Source: Nitrospirae bacterium MYbin3 (GTDB lineage Bacteria; Nitrospirota; Thermodesulfovibrionia; Thermodesulfovibrionales; Dissulfurispiraceae). From it: a stretch of DNA of 64,000 nt. The notes under the pieces are model-generated. The model saw nothing but the letters and a program-made list of their open reading frames with translations, searched no databases and was not told the origin of the DNA. Position numbers and translations under genes: made by a program. This document shows, piece after piece, positions 28,817 through 38,548 of this stretch (position 1 is the first letter of the stretch; each line of letters opens with the position of its first letter). The stretch covers positions 1 through 64,000 of the forward strand of contig PEAD01000005.1 of NCBI GenBank assembly GCA_002753335.1, read 5' to 3'.

Positions 28817-29698
28817 ATGGATAGTCTCTGGATACTGCTGTCGATTGCCTGCGCATTTACTGTTGCAACAAGCGATGCCCTGACAAAGAAAGCACTCGAA
28901 GGCAACGACTTGTATCTGATTGCTTGGCTTCGGCTGTTTTTTACATTCCCGGTTGTTCTTTTAGCTCAGCTTTTTGTTCCCCTGCCCCAGATTGATGCAG
29001 TATTCTTTAAAACCCTTCTTATAGCACTTCCGATAGAGGTAATAGCATTTTTGCTCTACATGAAAGCGCTGCAAATATCTCCGCTTAGCCTTACATTGCC
29101 TTTTCTTGCTTTGACACCAATATTCCTGATAGTTGTACCCACACTCATATTGGGAGAAAATGTGTCGGTTCACGGCGCACTCGGAATAATACTGATTGCG
29201 TCCGGAAGCTATACGCTGAATGTAAAGGATTTCAAAAAAGGATTGTTTGAGCCTATCAAAGCAATTAAAAAGGAGCGCGGCGCAGTTTACATGATAATCG
29301 TCGCCTTGATTTACAGCATCACAGCTGCCCTCGCAAAAAAAGTGGTCGAGCATTCGTCAGCCATTTTCTCGGCCCTTGCGTATAATGCAGCGCTGCTTAT
29401 TTCTCTAACGCCGTATGTTTTTTTTAGATGCAGGCTTCAGTTGAATTGCTACAGTGCAAAAAGAAATGAGATAAAAGCAACAATACTGCCGGGAGTCTTT
29501 GACGGGATTTCCCTAATCACAGGAATGATGGCGCTTGGCATTGCAAACGTGGCTTATATGGTATCGATCAAACGCTTCAGCCTGCTGATAGGAGTCTTAT
29601 ACGGATATCTTCTTTTTAAAGAGAGCGGTATAAAAGAACGTTTATTGGGTTCAGCGCTTATGCTTGCAGGTTTTGTGATTATCGTAATATTTCATTAA
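28817..29698 (+). CDS. EamA/DMT-family permease
   Basis: The 293-residue protein has about ten membrane helices in two repeated halves, the drug/metabolite transporter plan (second half starting near residue 155). Such permeases move amino acids, nucleosides or metabolites; the substrate cannot be read. The gene is divergent from ilvC and its last 20 bases overlap the convergent gene on the other strand. Confidence 0.88.
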   Translation: MDSLWILLSIACAFTVATSDALTKKALEGNDLYLIAWLRLFFTFPVVLLAQLFVPLPQIDAVFFKTLLIALPIEVIAFLLYMKALQISPLSLTLPFLALTPIFLIVVPTLILGENVSVHGALGIILIASGSYTLNVKDFKKGLFEPIKAIKKERGAVYMIIVALIYSITAALAKKVVEHSSAIFSALAYNAALLISLTPYVFFRCRLQLNCYSAKRNEIKATILPGVFDGISLITGMMALGIANVAYMVSIKRFSLLIGVLYGYLLFKESGIKERLLGSALMLAGFVIIVIFH

Positions 29699-30275
29699 GA
29701 AGCCTGTGAACCTCATCAGAGACCTCTTGGTTTTTTGATGAGAAAATCATCAACTCCTCGCCAGATTTCAGCGCAAGCGAAACCGTATGAAATTCTGAAG
29801 CCTGTCCAAAGCCCGGGATTACGGTGTGATGCTGCAATGCGATCTTTTCAACCATCTGAACACCGTCCGGATTTTCTGGCACAAGCGACAAAGTATTTTT
29901 TACTACCACTGATATATCGCTGAAATTGTAAGACCGCTGTTTTTCTCCAAACACACTTTTTACTGTGATTTGAAGAGATTTTTTAAAGCTGTCAAACTCA
30001 GCCGTTAGCAGGCGGTCTTTGAGCGCCACGGTTCTGAAAAATAGGAATAAAGCAGCAAAGGATCCTATGAAAGCAAAAAAGCTGCTAAATGTAATTTTTA
30101 TTTTGTCAGCAAAAATAAATCCAAGTACAAATATTACCGCGCCTGCGGCAAGGCTTGCAGTCATTTCCTTGTTATAGATTCCACTGTGAAGTATGCTACC
30201 CTTTTCTGCGGTAAAATGAGTGGTGCTGAATCTAATGACAGCGCCGTCTGAAGCTAAACTGTACTCTGACGGCAA
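29679..30275 (-). CDS. Uncharacterised membrane protein at the end of the pyr operon
   Basis: The 198-residue product has two adjacent hydrophobic helices (about 40-56 and 62-80) flanked by soluble regions. The C-terminal part is mixed alpha/beta and looks like a PH-like or membrane-anchored beta domain. I do not recognise a family. The start is TTG one base after the carA stop with AGAGGGG upstream, so it is translated with carA. Its end overlaps the convergent permease gene by 20 bases. Confidence 0.6.
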   Translation of the reverse strand: MPSEYSLASDGAVIRFSTTHFTAEKGSILHSGIYNKEMTASLAAGAVIFVLGFIFADKIKITFSSFFAFIGSFAALFLFFRTVALKDRLLTAEFDSFKKSLQITVKSVFGEKQRSYNFSDISVVVKNTLSLVPENPDGVQMVEKIALQHHTVIPGFGQASEFHTVSLALKSGEELMIFSSKNQEVSDEVHRLLNEILR

Positions 30276-30276
30276 A

Positions 30277-31398
30277 TCAGTTTTGCCCCTCTACCATCTT
30301 CCTGAATCTCTCAAAAAGATAGACCGAATCATTCGGCCCCGGACCTGCTTCTGGATGGTACTGAACAGAAAATACAGGCAGGTCAACATGCCTCATGCCC
30401 TCTTCAGAGCCGTCAAAAAGATTTCTATGGGTAAGCTCAACCTGATTTTTAACGCTGTCAAAATCAACGCAGTAGTTGTGGTTCTGCGAAGTAATCTCGA
30501 CCTTGCCGGTGGCTATATCCATAACAGGATGGTTTCCGCCGTGATGGCCGAATTTAAGCTTGTATGTCCTTCCGCCAAGCGCGAGCCCGAGTATCTGATG
30601 TCCGAGGCATATGCCGAAGATAGGCTTTTTACCGAGCAGTTTCTTTGCGCTTTCGATGCCGTAGGTAACGGTCTGTGGGTCTCCCGGCCCGTTGCTCAGC
30701 ATTATACCATCAGGATTCATAGATAAGACCTCTTCCGCGTGGGTTTGAGCAGGCACTACGGTTACATCGAAGCCTGAGTTTACAAGGTTTCTAAGGATGT
30801 TGAATTTTATGCCAAAGTCATAAACAACAACCGAATATTTTTTGGAAACCGATTTATAATCGGCTTTATCCCACTTCCAACAACCCTCCCGCCATGAGTA
30901 TTTTTCTTTTGTCGTAACCTCTTTTACAAAATCAACAGCAGCCATCCCCGGATGATTTCTGACCTTTTCTAAAAGGCTTCCGGGATTAGTGTCAACGCTC
31001 GATATTATGCCCATCTGCGCGCCATGGTTCCTTAAATGCCTTGTGAGCGCCCTCGTATCAAGACCTTCTATGCCCACGATGCATGATTCCTTGAGGTACT
31101 GCCCGAGAGTCATCTTGGAACGCCAGTTGCTCGGAAAATCAATATACTCTTTGACAACAAAGCCTTCGGCTTTAGGGCCGCCTGCAGATTCTATATCTTC
31201 AGGGCTTATCCCATAATTGCCCATCTGTGAATATGTCATAGTTACAATTTGTCCCTTATACGAAGGATCTGTAAGTATTTCCTGATATCCTGTCATCGAG
31301 GTGTTGAACACAACCTCGCCGATAGTCTCTCCGGAAGCCCCGAAGTTCCTTCCTTCAAAAATAGTTCCATCAGCAAGCACAAGCAAAGCCTTATTCAT
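30277..31398 (-). CDS. carA: Carbamoyl-phosphate synthase small subunit
   Basis: The 373-residue glutamine amidotransferase subunit has the N-terminal CPSase_sm domain and a class I GATase domain with Cys264 in FGICLGHQ and His348/Glu350 in YHPEAGPG. It supplies ammonia to CarB. ATG overlaps the TPR gene's TAA as TAATG. It is in the PyrR-controlled operon, while carB is separate. Confidence 0.98.
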   Translation of the reverse strand: MNKALLVLADGTIFEGRNFGASGETIGEVVFNTSMTGYQEILTDPSYKGQIVTMTYSQMGNYGISPEDIESAGGPKAEGFVVKEYIDFPSNWRSKMTLGQYLKESCIVGIEGLDTRALTRHLRNHGAQMGIISSVDTNPGSLLEKVRNHPGMAAVDFVKEVTTKEKYSWREGCWKWDKADYKSVSKKYSVVVYDFGIKFNILRNLVNSGFDVTVVPAQTHAEEVLSMNPDGIMLSNGPGDPQTVTYGIESAKKLLGKKPIFGICLGHQILGLALGGRTYKLKFGHHGGNHPVMDIATGKVEITSQNHNYCVDFDSVKNQVELTHRNLFDGSEEGMRHVDLPVFSVQYHPEAGPGPNDSVYLFERFRKMVEGQN

Positions 31399-32873
31399 TA
31401 AGCCTCCGGTTCGATAGCCCTAAGCAGGTTCTTGAACTCATCATCTTCCCTGATATATCTAAAATCTTCATTCACAGCAGCCTTCTCAGCATGTTTTCTA
31501 TCTATTGCCACAGCCTTCGTAAGATATTTAATAGCATTCTCCCTGTCCCTCTTTTTGGAGCATATCCTTGCCATGCCGAACCAAGCCCGTGCATAAAGAG
31601 GGTCTATAGAAACAGCCTTATCAAAGTTATGAAGTGCCTCATCCATCAGTCCCAGATTACGCAATGAGGTCCCCCTGCCAAACCATGATTTGGCATCGCC
31701 GCTGTTTATTGCAAGCGAAAAATCAAAGCATTGAAGCGCTGCTTCATAAGATTCTAAATAATTAAGCGCAATGCCTTTACCGTACCATGCCTCACCGTCA
31801 TCCGACTTAATATTTATCGCTGCATCATAGGACTTATAAGCATCTTCATGAAGCCCCAATACGCTCAACTCTATCGCCTTTCCATGCCACACCTTTGCAT
31901 CCATAGGCCTAAGAATAGATGCGGTCTCGAAGCATTTTAATGCATCCTCATGTCTTCCCAGGCTGCTCATTGCAACTCCCCTGTCGTACCAAACATCAGC
32001 ATACATCGCCTTTATCTCGAGAGCTTTGTCATAGCAGGCTGCTGCTTCTTCGAATCTTTCCATGCCGGCAAGTGTATAGCCCTTGCCATACCATGCCTCG
32101 GCAAATGATGGCGATATTTCTATAGCTGCATCGAATGAATTTAAGGCCTCATCACCATTCCCGACATCATCTAGAGCTACTCCAAGGTTGTTTAGAGCAT
32201 ATATGCTGTCCGGCCTTGCTTTAACAGCCCTGTCATAATATTCGGCAGCTTTCTCATATTTTTTTCCATAGAACTCTGCGTTTCCGAGCATCAGATAGTC
32301 TTTATAATCAAACACAGGTTTGCCGTATCTTGCATCTATCTTCTCTATGCATTCGGCCACAAAAAAGAGTACACGACTGTCGAGATCAGAACAGACCTTA
32401 TCATCTTTTTCATCAGAGCGAGGGTCTATCGCACCATCATTTATACTCACACTATCCAGCAATGCCGCGATGCTTTTCTTTATCTCTTCCGCACTTAGAT
32501 AAAGGGCTTCATAATTTTCGAGTCTTTCTACATGTTCTATCTGGGGGAAAAGCTTTATGACAGCTGACATGCTCTGGCCTTCCCTGAGCTGAGCCTGTTT
32601 GGTATTGATGCTTGAAGGTTCGCTATTTTTCACAGGCTCCGGCAATGGTGCGGCTTTTACCGGAACAGAAATTTGTTCGGGTTCTTTGAGCGTTTCTGAT
32701 GTTTTTTCCTTTTTAGGTTCCTCAACAGGCTTTTCGTCATTCCTTATTTCGATTCTATTTTTTCTTGTCGCTCTATAAATTAAAAGAATTATAATTACGG
32801 CCAAAAGCGCTCCTGCATAAGACAAATGCTCTATGCTTACTGAATATCCGAAAAGATTAATGTTTCCACTCAT
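31398..32873 (-). CDS. Membrane-anchored tetratricopeptide repeat protein inside the pyr operon
   Basis: The 491-residue protein has one N-terminal membrane helix (about 15-35), a charged proline/lysine-rich linker to about 80, a region to about 185 without clear motif, and about eight TPR units from 195 to 470, seen as repeated AWYGKG and ALxxFDxAL segments spaced 34 residues. TPRs bind protein partners. It overlaps both pyrC (17 bases) and carA, so it is embedded in the operon rather than beside it. Its role in pyrimidine metabolism is unknown. Confidence 0.82.
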   Translation of the reverse strand: MSGNINLFGYSVSIEHLSYAGALLAVIIILLIYRATRKNRIEIRNDEKPVEEPKKEKTSETLKEPEQISVPVKAAPLPEPVKNSEPSSINTKQAQLREGQSMSAVIKLFPQIEHVERLENYEALYLSAEEIKKSIAALLDSVSINDGAIDPRSDEKDDKVCSDLDSRVLFFVAECIEKIDARYGKPVFDYKDYLMLGNAEFYGKKYEKAAEYYDRAVKARPDSIYALNNLGVALDDVGNGDEALNSFDAAIEISPSFAEAWYGKGYTLAGMERFEEAAACYDKALEIKAMYADVWYDRGVAMSSLGRHEDALKCFETASILRPMDAKVWHGKAIELSVLGLHEDAYKSYDAAINIKSDDGEAWYGKGIALNYLESYEAALQCFDFSLAINSGDAKSWFGRGTSLRNLGLMDEALHNFDKAVSIDPLYARAWFGMARICSKKRDRENAIKYLTKAVAIDRKHAEKAAVNEDFRYIREDDEFKNLLRAIEPEA

Positions 32874-34170
32874 ATATATTCCCCCCGGATATTGTTATCG
32901 CCGATAAGCCTTTGAGCCTCCATCCGGCAAACGGCGTATTTTTACCCTTTGAAACAAAACTCTCGCTCTCAACCGTAAATTCCGCATCTGGATTGATTAT
33001 GGCAATATCTGCCGAAAATCCCTGCTTTAATGTACCGGCCTTAATACCTGTTATAATCGCCGGATTCAGGCACATTTTTTCGGTAAGCTGTTTCATAGAC
33101 AATACCCCATCCCTCACAAGGCTAAGACTCAGGCTCAAGGCCGTCTCAAAGCCTGATATGCCTGAAGGGGCATTATCAAATTCCTTCAGTTTCTCGTCTT
33201 TGTGGTGAGGCGCATGGTCGGTCGCTATAACATCGATAGTACCGTCTCTTAATCCTTCCTTTATAGCATCGATGTCAGACTCGGTCCTTAGCGGTGGATT
33301 CACTTTTGCGCTTGTGTTGTAGCCGATGACAGCCTTCTCAGTTATGCTAAAATAATGCGGACAGGTTTCGGCGGTAATCCGAATGCCCTGCTCCTTAGCC
33401 CTTCTTATTAAGGCTACCGCACACTTTGAAGAAACATGAGCTATGTGCAGTCTTCCCCCTGTCAGCTTAGCAAGAAGGATGTCTCTGGCAACCATTATAT
33501 CTTCAGCCTCGGTCGGTATCCCTTTTAATCCAAGCATGGACGATACAGTTCCCTCGTTCATAACGCCTGAGTCTGCCAGCAAAAGGTCTTCGCAGTGGGA
33601 TATAATCGGGGAATTGAATATCTTTGAGTATTCGAGGGCCCTTCTCATCATAAGGCTGTTCATCACCGGACTTCCGTCGTCAGAAAAGCCGACGCATCCG
33701 GCCTCACGCATCATGCCGAATTCTGCAAGCTCCTCTCCTTTTTGCCCCTTTGTTATAGCACCTATTGGATAAACATTGCAGACGCCCTGTTCATGAGCCT
33801 TTTTTATTATGTAACTGGTTACGGTAGCGTTGTCGTTAACAGGATTTGTGTTCGGCATGCAGCAAACCGAGGTAAAACCCCCATTGACTGCAGCGCGTGT
33901 CCCTGTATTTATATTTTCTTTATGCTCAAATCCGGGCTCCCGCAGATGCACATGCATATCTACAAGCCCCGGAAACACATACATCCCTGAAGCATCTATT
34001 GTCTTGATTTCTTTATTTAGAGAGCCATTCTTCCTAGAATCTTTTTTGTTGTTTTTGATATATATTCCTGCAATCTTTCCATTTTCAACAAACAGATCAC
34101 CAATGCCCTCGATATTCTGAGATGGGTCTATAATAAAACCGCTTTTAATAATAAATTCGTTATTCCGCAT
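32857..34170 (-). CDS. pyrC: Dihydroorotase
   Basis: The 437-residue product is a class I dihydroorotase of the amidohydrolase superfamily. The metal motif HVHLRE (near 73-78), the histidines in ISHCEDL and LHIAHVSS, and the Asp of ATDHAPH are present. It closes carbamoyl-aspartate to dihydroorotate. It overlaps pyrB by 11 bases. Because key metal-binding residues are intact it is likely active, not the inactive structural PyrX type seen with some PyrB. Confidence 0.97.
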   Translation of the reverse strand: MRNNEFIIKSGFIIDPSQNIEGIGDLFVENGKIAGIYIKNNKKDSRKNGSLNKEIKTIDASGMYVFPGLVDMHVHLREPGFEHKENINTGTRAAVNGGFTSVCCMPNTNPVNDNATVTSYIIKKAHEQGVCNVYPIGAITKGQKGEELAEFGMMREAGCVGFSDDGSPVMNSLMMRRALEYSKIFNSPIISHCEDLLLADSGVMNEGTVSSMLGLKGIPTEAEDIMVARDILLAKLTGGRLHIAHVSSKCAVALIRRAKEQGIRITAETCPHYFSITEKAVIGYNTSAKVNPPLRTESDIDAIKEGLRDGTIDVIATDHAPHHKDEKLKEFDNAPSGISGFETALSLSLSLVRDGVLSMKQLTEKMCLNPAIITGIKAGTLKQGFSADIAIINPDAEFTVESESFVSKGKNTPFAGWRLKGLSAITISGGNIYEWKH

Positions 34171-35077
34171 TCTTGCTTCCCCCGAGAAGATACAGCACAG
34201 CCATTCTTACCGCGATGCCGTTTGTGACCTGCTCTAATATAACCGACTGAGGACAGTCAGCCACCTCTGAAGATATTTCTATGCCCCTGTTCATGGGGCC
34301 GGGATGCATTACTATAGCGTCTTTACAGGCTATGGCCAACCGCTCTTGATTTATGCCCCAAAGCTTGAAATACTCCCGTGTCGAAGGAAAAAAACCCTTG
34401 CCCATCCTCTCCATCTGTATCCTGAGCATCATTATTACATCAACGCCATTCAGTCCTTCATCCATGTCATAAAACACCTTGATGCCCTTGGGCAAAGTGT
34501 TCGGAATGAGCGTGGGAGGTCCGATAAGTCTGAGATTTGCACCAAGCTTCAGAAGACATAAGATATTGGAGCGAGCAACTCTACTGTGAACAATATCTCC
34601 CACAAGGGCGATCTCAAGACCTTTTATCTCCTTTTTCTGCTCCCTGATTGTGAATGCATCAAGCAGCGCCTGTGTAGGATGTTCGTTGATGCCGTCGCCA
34701 GCATTGATAACCGAAGCTGCCGAGTTCTGAGCTATAAAATGCGGCACTCCGCTTGCGGAATGTCTAATAACAATATAATCCGCACCATAAGATTGAATCG
34801 TTCGTACCGTATCGAGAAGGCTCTCGCCCTTTACTACACTGCTCGTAGGCACCGAGAAGTTGAACACATCGGTGCTCAACCTTTTTTCGGCAAGCTCAAA
34901 TGAAGTCCTTGTGCGTGTTGAGGGCTCAAAAAAAAGATTAACGACCGTCTTTCCTCTAAGCGTCGGGACTTTTTTAATATCCCTTCTCAAAACATCTCTG
35001 AAAGACGACGCTGTATCGAGTATCAACTCTATGTCGTCTTTTGATATTTCACTTATGCTTACAAGGTCTTTTTGCAT
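34160..35077 (-). CDS. pyrB: Aspartate carbamoyltransferase catalytic subunit
   Basis: The 305-residue product has the carbamoyl-phosphate signature [12 protein letters not shown], the HPTQALLD motif and the HPGPMNRG segment. It forms carbamoyl-aspartate. No pyrI regulatory subunit is adjacent, consistent with control by PyrR at RNA level. It starts five bases after pyrR. Confidence 0.97.
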   Translation of the reverse strand: MQKDLVSISEISKDDIELILDTASSFRDVLRRDIKKVPTLRGKTVVNLFFEPSTRTRTSFELAEKRLSTDVFNFSVPTSSVVKGESLLDTVRTIQSYGADYIVIRHSASGVPHFIAQNSAASVINAGDGINEHPTQALLDAFTIREQKKEIKGLEIALVGDIVHSRVARSNILCLLKLGANLRLIGPPTLIPNTLPKGIKVFYDMDEGLNGVDVIMMLRIQMERMGKGFFPSTREYFKLWGINQERLAIACKDAIVMHPGPMNRGIEISSEVADCPQSVILEQVTNGIAVRMAVLYLLGGSKNAE

Positions 35078-35082
35078 TGTCG

Positions 35083-35619
35083 TTATCCGGCGTTCTCTAT
35101 CAGCAGAACCTTGTCTTCAAGCCCGTCTTCTCTGAACTGAACCTCTATATTTTCATGTAACGAGGTCGGTATGTTCTTCCCGGCGTAATCAGCTCTTATA
35201 GGCAGTTCTCTGTGGCCGCGGTCCACAAGCACCGCAAGCTGGATCTGCGCCGGCCTGCCGAAATCCATCAATGCGTCCATAGCCGCCCTTATGGAGCGTC
35301 CTGTAAATAGCACGTCATCCACTAAAATGACTTTCTGATCAGTTATGTCAAAAGAAATGTCTGTCCTGCGCACCGTAGGCTGGGATTTCTTCATCCCGAT
35401 GTCGTCCCTGTAAAGAGATATGTCGAGCGAGCCCACAGCAAGCGAAACATTTTCTATGCTTTTTATCTTTGCCGAAATCCGTTCGGCTATATGCACACCA
35501 CCTCGCTGAATACCGACGAGGCAGAGATTGTCTGTACCCTTGTTCTTTTCGATAATCTCATGGGCTATCCTTGAAATAATGCGCTCAAAATCTTTTGTGT
35601 TAAGAAGCTCTTTAGACAT
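35083..35619 (-). CDS. pyrR: Bifunctional pyr operon regulator / uracil phosphoribosyltransferase PyrR
   Basis: The 178-residue protein has the phosphoribosyltransferase PRPP loop [21 protein letters not shown] and family segments such as [13 protein letters not shown] and [10 protein letters not shown]. PyrR binds nascent pyr mRNA when UMP or UTP is high and promotes termination. ATG 35619 is used; the longer form starts from TTG in the terminator T-run and is unlikely. The target hairpin and terminator are visible just upstream. Confidence 0.96.
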   Translation of the reverse strand: MSKELLNTKDFERIISRIAHEIIEKNKGTDNLCLVGIQRGGVHIAERISAKIKSIENVSLAVGSLDISLYRDDIGMKKSQPTVRRTDISFDITDQKVILVDDVLFTGRSIRAAMDALMDFGRPAQIQLAVLVDRGHRELPIRADYAGKNIPTSLHENIEVQFREDGLEDKVLLIENAG

Positions 35620-35635
35620 AAGCTTCAGGACCCAC

Positions 35636-35670
35636 AAAAAAGGCCTTCCCCCCTTACGAGGGAAAGGCCT
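35636..35670 (-). terminator. Intrinsic terminator (attenuator) in the pyr leader
   Basis: Read on the minus strand, AGGCCTTTCCC is followed after a short loop by GGGGAAGGCCT and then a run of six T. It lies 17 bases before the pyrR ATG and 34 bases after the PyrR-binding hairpin, so it fits the regulated terminator of a PyrR attenuator. Confidence 0.85.
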
Positions 35671-35704
35671 GATATATGCGATAAATGTTTCACGATTTCT
35701 CCTG

Positions 35705-35738
35705 ACCTTTTTAGCCTCACCGGGCTATCATTAAAGGT
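35705..35738 (-). promoter_or_regulatory. PyrR-binding RNA hairpin in the pyr leader
   Basis: Read on the minus strand, a lower stem ACCTTT/AAAGGT, an asymmetric internal loop, an upper stem TAGCC/GGCTA and a hexaloop CGGTGA. This matches the known PyrR binding loop, with CNGNGA loop and a following GAGGCT-type strand. It precedes pyrR directly and starts about where the transcript should start. Confidence 0.85.
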
Positions 35739-35743
35739 GAATT

Positions 35744-35773
35744 ATTAAAGCATAAGAAAAACTTATTTGTCAA
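35744..35773 (-). promoter_or_regulatory. pyr operon promoter
   Basis: On the minus strand TTGACA (35773-35768) is a perfect -35, then 18 bases, then TTTAAT (35749-35744) as -10. The start site would be near 35737, so the transcript begins at the PyrR hairpin. The IS target site is only six bases upstream of the -35. Confidence 0.75.
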
Positions 35774-35778
35774 AAATT

Positions 35779-35787
35779 AGTCTTTAA
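35779..35787. repeat. Target-site duplication, left copy
   Basis: AGTCTTTAA directly abuts the left inverted repeat of the IS and is repeated exactly at 37113-37121. Nine bases fits the IS4 family. Confidence 0.9.
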
Positions 35788-35805
35788 CACTGGTGTCCCA
35801 ACGTT
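35788..35805 (+). repeat. IS left inverted repeat
   Basis: 18-bp terminal repeat; the inner 13 bases GTGTCCCAACGTT are identical in both ends, and the outer five differ at two positions. Confidence 0.9.
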
Positions 35806-35929
35806 GAATAGGGGAAGCGGAGCAAACGCTTGAAAATATTAATGATAAAGGGTGATGGAGGATTTTTCGATTTGAAAATGGAAACAACCGGTAGTCATAC
35901 TTCCGCAACAAAGTGGAAGGAGAACACAC

Positions 35930-37096
35930 ATGAATACCGGCAAGACTATTTTCTCTCAGCTTATGGGTTTCATTGCTCCGTACGAATTTCAGAAATGCGT
36001 GGATCAATACAACGGCAATTACAAGGTAAAGAGCTTTTCATGTTGGGATCAATATCTCTGTATGGCCTTTGCGCAACTGACGTATCTGGAGAGCCTCAGA
36101 GACATACAGGTGTGTTTACGGGCAGCACAGACAAAGCTCTATCATATGGGCATTCGTGGCAAGGTTTCACGCAATACGCTGGCCAATGCCAATCAGGTGC
36201 GAGATTGGAGAATATATGCTGATTTTGCACAAGGTCTTATCACTACTGCCAGAAGCCTTTATGCGAAAGATGATTTCGGCTTACACTTGGAGCAAACAGT
36301 TTACGCATTGGATGCAACAACCATCGACCTCTGTCTATCACTGTTTCCGTGGGCAAAATTCAGGAAGAGCAAAGGAGCTGTGAAAATGCATACCTTGCTG
36401 GATTTGCGCGGTAACATTCCGACCACGATAATAATAACCCACGGCAAAGTGCATGAAGTACATGCTCTGGATCGCATTGTGATAGAAGCGGGAGCCATAT
36501 ACATCATGGACCGAGGCTATCTTGATTTTGAGCGCCTTCATACATTACATCTGTCCTCAGCGTTTTTTATAACACGAGCAAAAAGCAATTTTGATTTCAA
36601 TCGTATGTATTCACAGCCCGTAGACAAATCAACAGGGGTGCAATGTGATCAAATAATCTTGCTCAACGGATTCTATGCGCAGAAGGACTATCCTGAGAAA
36701 CTGCGCCGCATTCGTTACTATGACACTGAGAACAATAAGCGACTGGTCTTTCTGACAAACAATTTTACTCTTCCTGCGATTACTATTGCAGAGCTTTATC
36801 GCTGTCGCTGGCAGGTCGAACTGTTTTTCAAATGGATCAAGCAGCATTTGAGAATAAAAGCATTTTATGGCACATCGGAGAATGCGGTAAAAACACAAAT
36901 CTGGATTGCAATTTCAGTCTATGTGCTTGTTGCCATCATAAAAAAGCGGTTGAAGTTGCAACAAAGCCTCTACACAATTCTACAGATTTTGAGCGTGACA
37001 CTTTTTGAGAAAACGCCTATTTATAAGGCTTTGTCTAATATCGATTACGAAACAGAAGATGTGACTGATTATAACCAGTTGTATTTATGGGATTAA
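35930..37096 (+). CDS. IS4-family DDE transposase (DUF4372 N-terminus)
   Basis: The 388-residue protein has a DUF4372-type N-terminal region (about 1-75) and an RNase H-like DDE core. Catalytic residues are Asp128 (ALDAT), Asp194 (MDRGY) and Glu297, the last in the IS4 signature Y290-x2-R293-x3-E297-x6-K304. GGAAGGAG precedes the ATG. The stop lies inside the right inverted repeat. The reading frame is intact. Confidence 0.95.
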   Translation: MNTGKTIFSQLMGFIAPYEFQKCVDQYNGNYKVKSFSCWDQYLCMAFAQLTYLESLRDIQVCLRAAQTKLYHMGIRGKVSRNTLANANQVRDWRIYADFAQGLITTARSLYAKDDFGLHLEQTVYALDATTIDLCLSLFPWAKFRKSKGAVKMHTLLDLRGNIPTTIIITHGKVHEVHALDRIVIEAGAIYIMDRGYLDFERLHTLHLSSAFFITRAKSNFDFNRMYSQPVDKSTGVQCDQIILLNGFYAQKDYPEKLRRIRYYDTENNKRLVFLTNNFTLPAITIAELYRCRWQVELFFKWIKQHLRIKAFYGTSENAVKTQIWIAISVYVLVAIIKKRLKLQQSLYTILQILSVTLFEKTPIYKALSNIDYETEDVTDYNQLYLWD

Positions 37097-37112
37097 CGTT
37101 GGGACACTACTG
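37095..37112 (-). repeat. IS right inverted repeat
   Basis: Reverse complement begins CAGTAGTGTCCCAACGTT, matching the left end at 16 of 18 positions. The transposase stop codon overlaps its inner edge. Confidence 0.9.
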
Positions 37113-37121
37113 AGTCTTTAA
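37113..37121. repeat. Target-site duplication, right copy
   Basis: AGTCTTTAA, identical to 35779-35787, abuts the right IS end. Confidence 0.9.
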
Positions 37122-37236
37122 TAATCTTTTTGAAGACAGAGAACTTACCGACGAACAGCGGAGCATACTCAGGCAGTGCCTGTGGGATCTAACCCTCACT
37201 CCTGAAGACTTTCTCGCGATAATGGAGATGCCGACA
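37114..37236 (+). other. Protein-like open frame fragment next to the IS
   Basis: From 37114 the frame reads VFNNLFEDRELTDEQRSI and continues plausibly to about 37236, then becomes random-looking. No start codon exists even if the IS is removed, because the frame runs back only to a stop in the pyr promoter region. It overlaps the end of the DUF433 pseudogene on the other strand. It may be a gene remnant or chance. Confidence 0.2.
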
Positions 37237-37482
37237 AAGATTTATCTAAGCTTTCGATATGTCTTAAACGCCTTTCAATATGATCAGCAAGTTTGTCTTC
37301 ATTGTCGTTGTAATAAGCTAGGCAGAGTAAATCTGTCCCAATGTTAGATAAGGATGCTGAAAGTGAAGCTCCTCTGGGCTCCAGCCGTAAGCTATTTTTT
37401 CAACGACAAGCTCAACAACCTTCATTTTGGCTCCGGAAAGAAACGGCACACCGTTTTTATCAATGCTATTGACCACCTCCAA
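37196..37482 (-). pseudogene. Frameshifted DUF433 (antitoxin-like) gene
   Basis: On the minus strand one frame reads NGVPFLSGAKMKVVELV, then AYGWSPEELHFQHPYLTL, and stops at TAG 37318-37320. A one-base shift there restores the frame LAYYNDNEDKLADHIERRL down to TGA 37196-37198. This is the DUF433 pattern (HTH-like proteins often paired with PIN-like toxins). The likely start is a TTG at 37482. A missing base near 37320 breaks the gene. No toxin partner remains. Confidence 0.75.
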
Positions 37483-37620
37483 GTTTGATCTTTCTATAAT
37501 TACAACTTCCTTATAAACTCCAAAAACAAACGAAATCAGGCAATAAGAAATTATGCCACTTGCAGGGAGAAAGATAAAGGGGAAAGTACCATTTTGGAAT
37601 TGTCGGTTTTGAGGCTGTTT

Positions 37621-38442
37621 TTATCTTTTAATCTGATACTCGACCGTGGCTTCTGTCCAGTCAGCAGGGTCAAGCTGGTTGAGTCTTTTAACGAGATCGC
37701 TTATCATTCCTGTGGATTTAGAATCATAAACCTTGAACAGCCCTTCCTGAAATCCTAGCGGCACAATTTCTTCCTTCTTCTTGGTAGCAATAACTTTTAT
37801 CCTTTCGGATGTGCTATCGCCTTTGAAATCAGGAAGGAACATGGCTTTAAGCTTGATTTGGCTGCCTGCAGGCGGGAACTCGTAGCCCGTGCCCGGTTTT
37901 GCAAGATGCTCCCTGTTCTGAGAGTTGGGAAACAAAAGAGTAACAGACCCGTCAGCCGCAACGGAAAATATATAAACAAAGCACTCTGTATCTGCCTGAT
38001 AAAAAATCTTCACCGCTTCGCCTTCATTTAAATCGGATTTAGAAAGCGACAGCTTCATATTTATCGTCCCGCCCTTTTCAGGATAAACCGGCTCCACAAG
38101 CGCCATGATAGAAATGCGATAAAGATTGCGGTCTTTGGTGTCCCATCCTGTTTTCTCTTTTATTGTTTCGGTCTTTTTTATTTTTCCTCTAACTGAAGCA
38201 TAAACAAGGTCTTCGGCAAGCTGGCTGTTCGACACGAGCGTATGAGATCTGATAAAAACTCCGACAGCCTTTTCAACAGCCTTGTTTTGAGCGTCCTTCT
38301 TCGCGCGCGCCATCACTTCCTTTGGCGTTTCGATCTCGCTCATCAAGGCCTCGCCTTCGGCCTCAACCCAAAGAGGCTTTTCTGAGGCAAAAGCAGTGTA
38401 TGCGAACAATAAAAAACTTACTATGATTGCGAGTTTCTTCAT
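37621..38442 (-). CDS. Secreted LPP20/DUF4384-type protein
   Basis: The 273-residue product has a signal peptide ending near AFA (about residue 19). Residues about 25-130 resemble the LPP20/FlgT N-terminal domain (EAEGEALMSE, MARAKKDAQNKAVEKAVG). Residues about 135-235 match DUF4384 (CFVYIFSVAADGSVTLLFPN). DUF4384 proteins are envelope-associated and of unknown function, often found in genomes with C14 caspase proteins like the one at the window start. It is a single-gene unit, divergent from the DUF362 gene. Confidence 0.82.
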   Translation of the reverse strand: MKKLAIIVSFLLFAYTAFASEKPLWVEAEGEALMSEIETPKEVMARAKKDAQNKAVEKAVGVFIRSHTLVSNSQLAEDLVYASVRGKIKKTETIKEKTGWDTKDRNLYRISIMALVEPVYPEKGGTINMKLSLSKSDLNEGEAVKIFYQADTECFVYIFSVAADGSVTLLFPNSQNREHLAKPGTGYEFPPAGSQIKLKAMFLPDFKGDSTSERIKVIATKKKEEIVPLGFQEGLFKVYDSKSTGMISDLVKRLNQLDPADWTEATVEYQIKR

Positions 38443-38548
38443 CTCAATTATTCAAGTATAACGCAATTCATACTCATTAGTCGCTTGTCTTATGCAGACT
38501 CCCTAAGGTATTTTATAAATCAATACAGCAAATTTTTGAGGTGATATC

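Larger units (their letters stand above)
35788..37112 (+). mobile_element. Complete IS4-family insertion sequence, 1325 bp
   Basis: The element is bounded by 18-bp inverted repeats, CACTGGTGTCCCAACGTT at 35788-35805 and the near-complement at 37095-37112 (16 of 18 matching). A 9-bp direct repeat flanks it. One intact transposase gene reads from 35930. Intact ends, gene and duplication suggest recent movement. It lies between the pyr promoter and a decayed DUF433 gene, so it may affect pyr transcription from upstream. Confidence 0.93.

Noticed and set aside
35083-35637. Longer PyrR from TTG 35637
   Set aside because: That codon lies in the terminator T-run; ATG 35619 gives the family start.
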